Assembly: GCA_036513895.1 (NCBI GenBank) | Contig: DATBYF010000112.1 | Span: forward strand, 1-64,000 | Direction: 5' to 3' | Length of the DNA stretch: 64,000 nucleotides | Source of the DNA: Palsa-147 sp036513895 | Lineage (GTDB): Bacteria > Acidobacteriota > Terriglobia > Acidiferrales > UBA7541 | Part shown: positions 63,359 to 64,000 of the stretch, in pieces | Layout: every line of letters begins with the position of its first letter | Numbering within the stretch: the stretch's first letter is position 1 | Position numbers and translations under genes: made by a program | Notes under the pieces: model-generated | Databases searched by the model: none | The model's input: only the letters and a program-made list of their open reading frames with translations | Told to the model about the DNA's origin: nothing

Positions 63359-64000
63359 ATGAGCCGTCTGACAAGACAAATCGCACTAGCGCTGTCCATC
63401 CTGGTGATGGCCTACGTGGCCGCCGGATACGTCCTCGGCCGCTCGACCGACGACAAAGTCTACCGCTCGCTGACCGTTTACAGCGAGGTCCTCGAGCACG
63501 TTCAGAAAGACTACGTCGAAGATCCCGATATGCGCCAAGTCACCATCGGTGCGCTACACGGCTTGCTCGATGCTCTCGATCCCGATTCCAGCTACCTAAG
63601 CCCTCTCGAATACCAGGATTACAAAGAGAAAATCCAGAACAAGGCCGAGGCTGGCGCCGGTGTCGCGCTCTCCAAGCACAACGGCTACATCATCGTGATC
63701 TCAGTTCTCCCGGATAGCCCTGCGCAAAAAGCGAATCTCCGCACCGGGGACTATCTCGAATCCATCGCCGGCTTCACCACCAGCCAAATGGCCATCGGCC
63801 AGGCACAGGTACTCTTGACCGGCCCCGCCGGTTCGACCGTAAAGCTCGCAGTGATTCGCCGCACCAAAGTTGAGCCCGAAGACGTTGACATCGTTCTCGG
63901 TAAGACTCCCGAACCGAAAATTGTCGACGACCGCATCAACGGCGACATCGCCTACTTGCGCCTTGCAACGCTGGATACCCCAGCGGTCGCTCGCCTGCGT
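63359..64000 (+). CDS. S41-family C-terminal processing peptidase (3'-truncated by window edge)
   Basis: The frame is open to the right edge (214 codons). An N-terminal anchor (IALALSILVMAYVAAGYVLG), a helical lead-in (YSEVLEHVQKDYVEDPD, LLDALDPDSSYLSP) and a PDZ domain (AGAGVALSKHNGYIIVISVL, SPAQKANLRTGDYLESIAG) identify a CtpA/Prc-like protease. The Ser-Lys site lies beyond the window. Confidence 0.9.
   Translation, partial: MSRLTRQIALALSILVMAYVAAGYVLGRSTDDKVYRSLTVYSEVLEHVQKDYVEDPDMRQVTIGALHGLLDALDPDSSYLSPLEYQDYKEKIQNKAEAGAGVALSKHNGYIIVISVLPDSPAQKANLRTGDYLESIAGFTTSQMAIGQAQVLLTGPAGSTVKLAVIRRTKVEPEDVDIVLGKTPEPKIVDDRINGDIAYLRLATLDTPAVARLR

Overview
The window looks like chromosome of a soil-type Gram-negative bacterium, most likely an acidobacterium. 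This rests on gene content and overall impression, not on a database search. An LptD homologue, several Sec-type signal peptides, PilZ/GGDEF/EAL/HD-GYP proteins, a CcdA-TlpA thiol system and a frataxin fit a diderm of that kind. I saw no rRNA, no convincing tRNA, no CRISPR array and no transposase.

Layout. (1) 1-7.2 kb, plus strand: a glycoconjugate cluster with two NodU/CmcH-type carbamoyltransferases flanking a GT4 glycosyltransferase, a WecA/MraY-like phosphosugar transferase and a geranylgeranyl-reductase-like flavoprotein. (2) 7.3-16.8 kb: an S9 peptidase, a DUF218 protein, a membrane-anchored hypothetical, a very large secreted beta-helix protein, a methyltransferase and a polyprenol-type GT2. 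(3) 17.0-20.3 kb, minus strand: a compact phage-like recombination module (HNH, unknown, Fe-S RecB/Cas4-like nuclease, DUF669-like protein, Rad52-like annealing protein) diverging from a ribbon-helix-helix regulator. (4) 20.4-44.6 kb: an accessory region of low coding density with a NusG paralogue, two paralogous secreted hydrolase-like proteins, CDP-diacylglycerol pyrophosphatase, a FemAB/GNAT-like protein, two PilZ membrane proteins (one ending in Sel1 repeats, one in a TonB-like domain), a Crp/Fnr regulator, an RsbRD-like protein paired with a REC-PAS-GGDEF-EAL protein, and a VapBC-type toxin-antitoxin pair. Between these lie several gene relics: an EAL tail, a histidine kinase, a pilin tail, a PilZ-Sel1 copy and a vapC fragment, plus dispersed repeats. 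(5) 45-64 kb: denser housekeeping sequence with UDP-glucose dehydrogenase and UDP-glucuronate decarboxylase (together giving UDP-xylose), FabH, OsmC, a large GAF-GGDEF-HD-GYP protein, GltX, a CcdA/TlpA/CyaY/DsbD-N operon, an amidase, LptD, an RDD protein and the start of an S41 peptidase.

Two themes stand out. Sugar-nucleotide, glycosyltransferase, secreted-hydrolase and NusG-paralogue genes point to envelope or extracellular polysaccharide biology. The many c-di-GMP proteins (2 intact PilZ, 1 broken PilZ, GGDEF-EAL, GGDEF-HD-GYP, an EAL relic) suggest a locus where second-messenger output genes have been duplicated and discarded. The strongest candidates for something undescribed are the nuclease/annealase module at 17-20.3 kb and the PilZ-TonB fusion at 34.5-36.7 kb.
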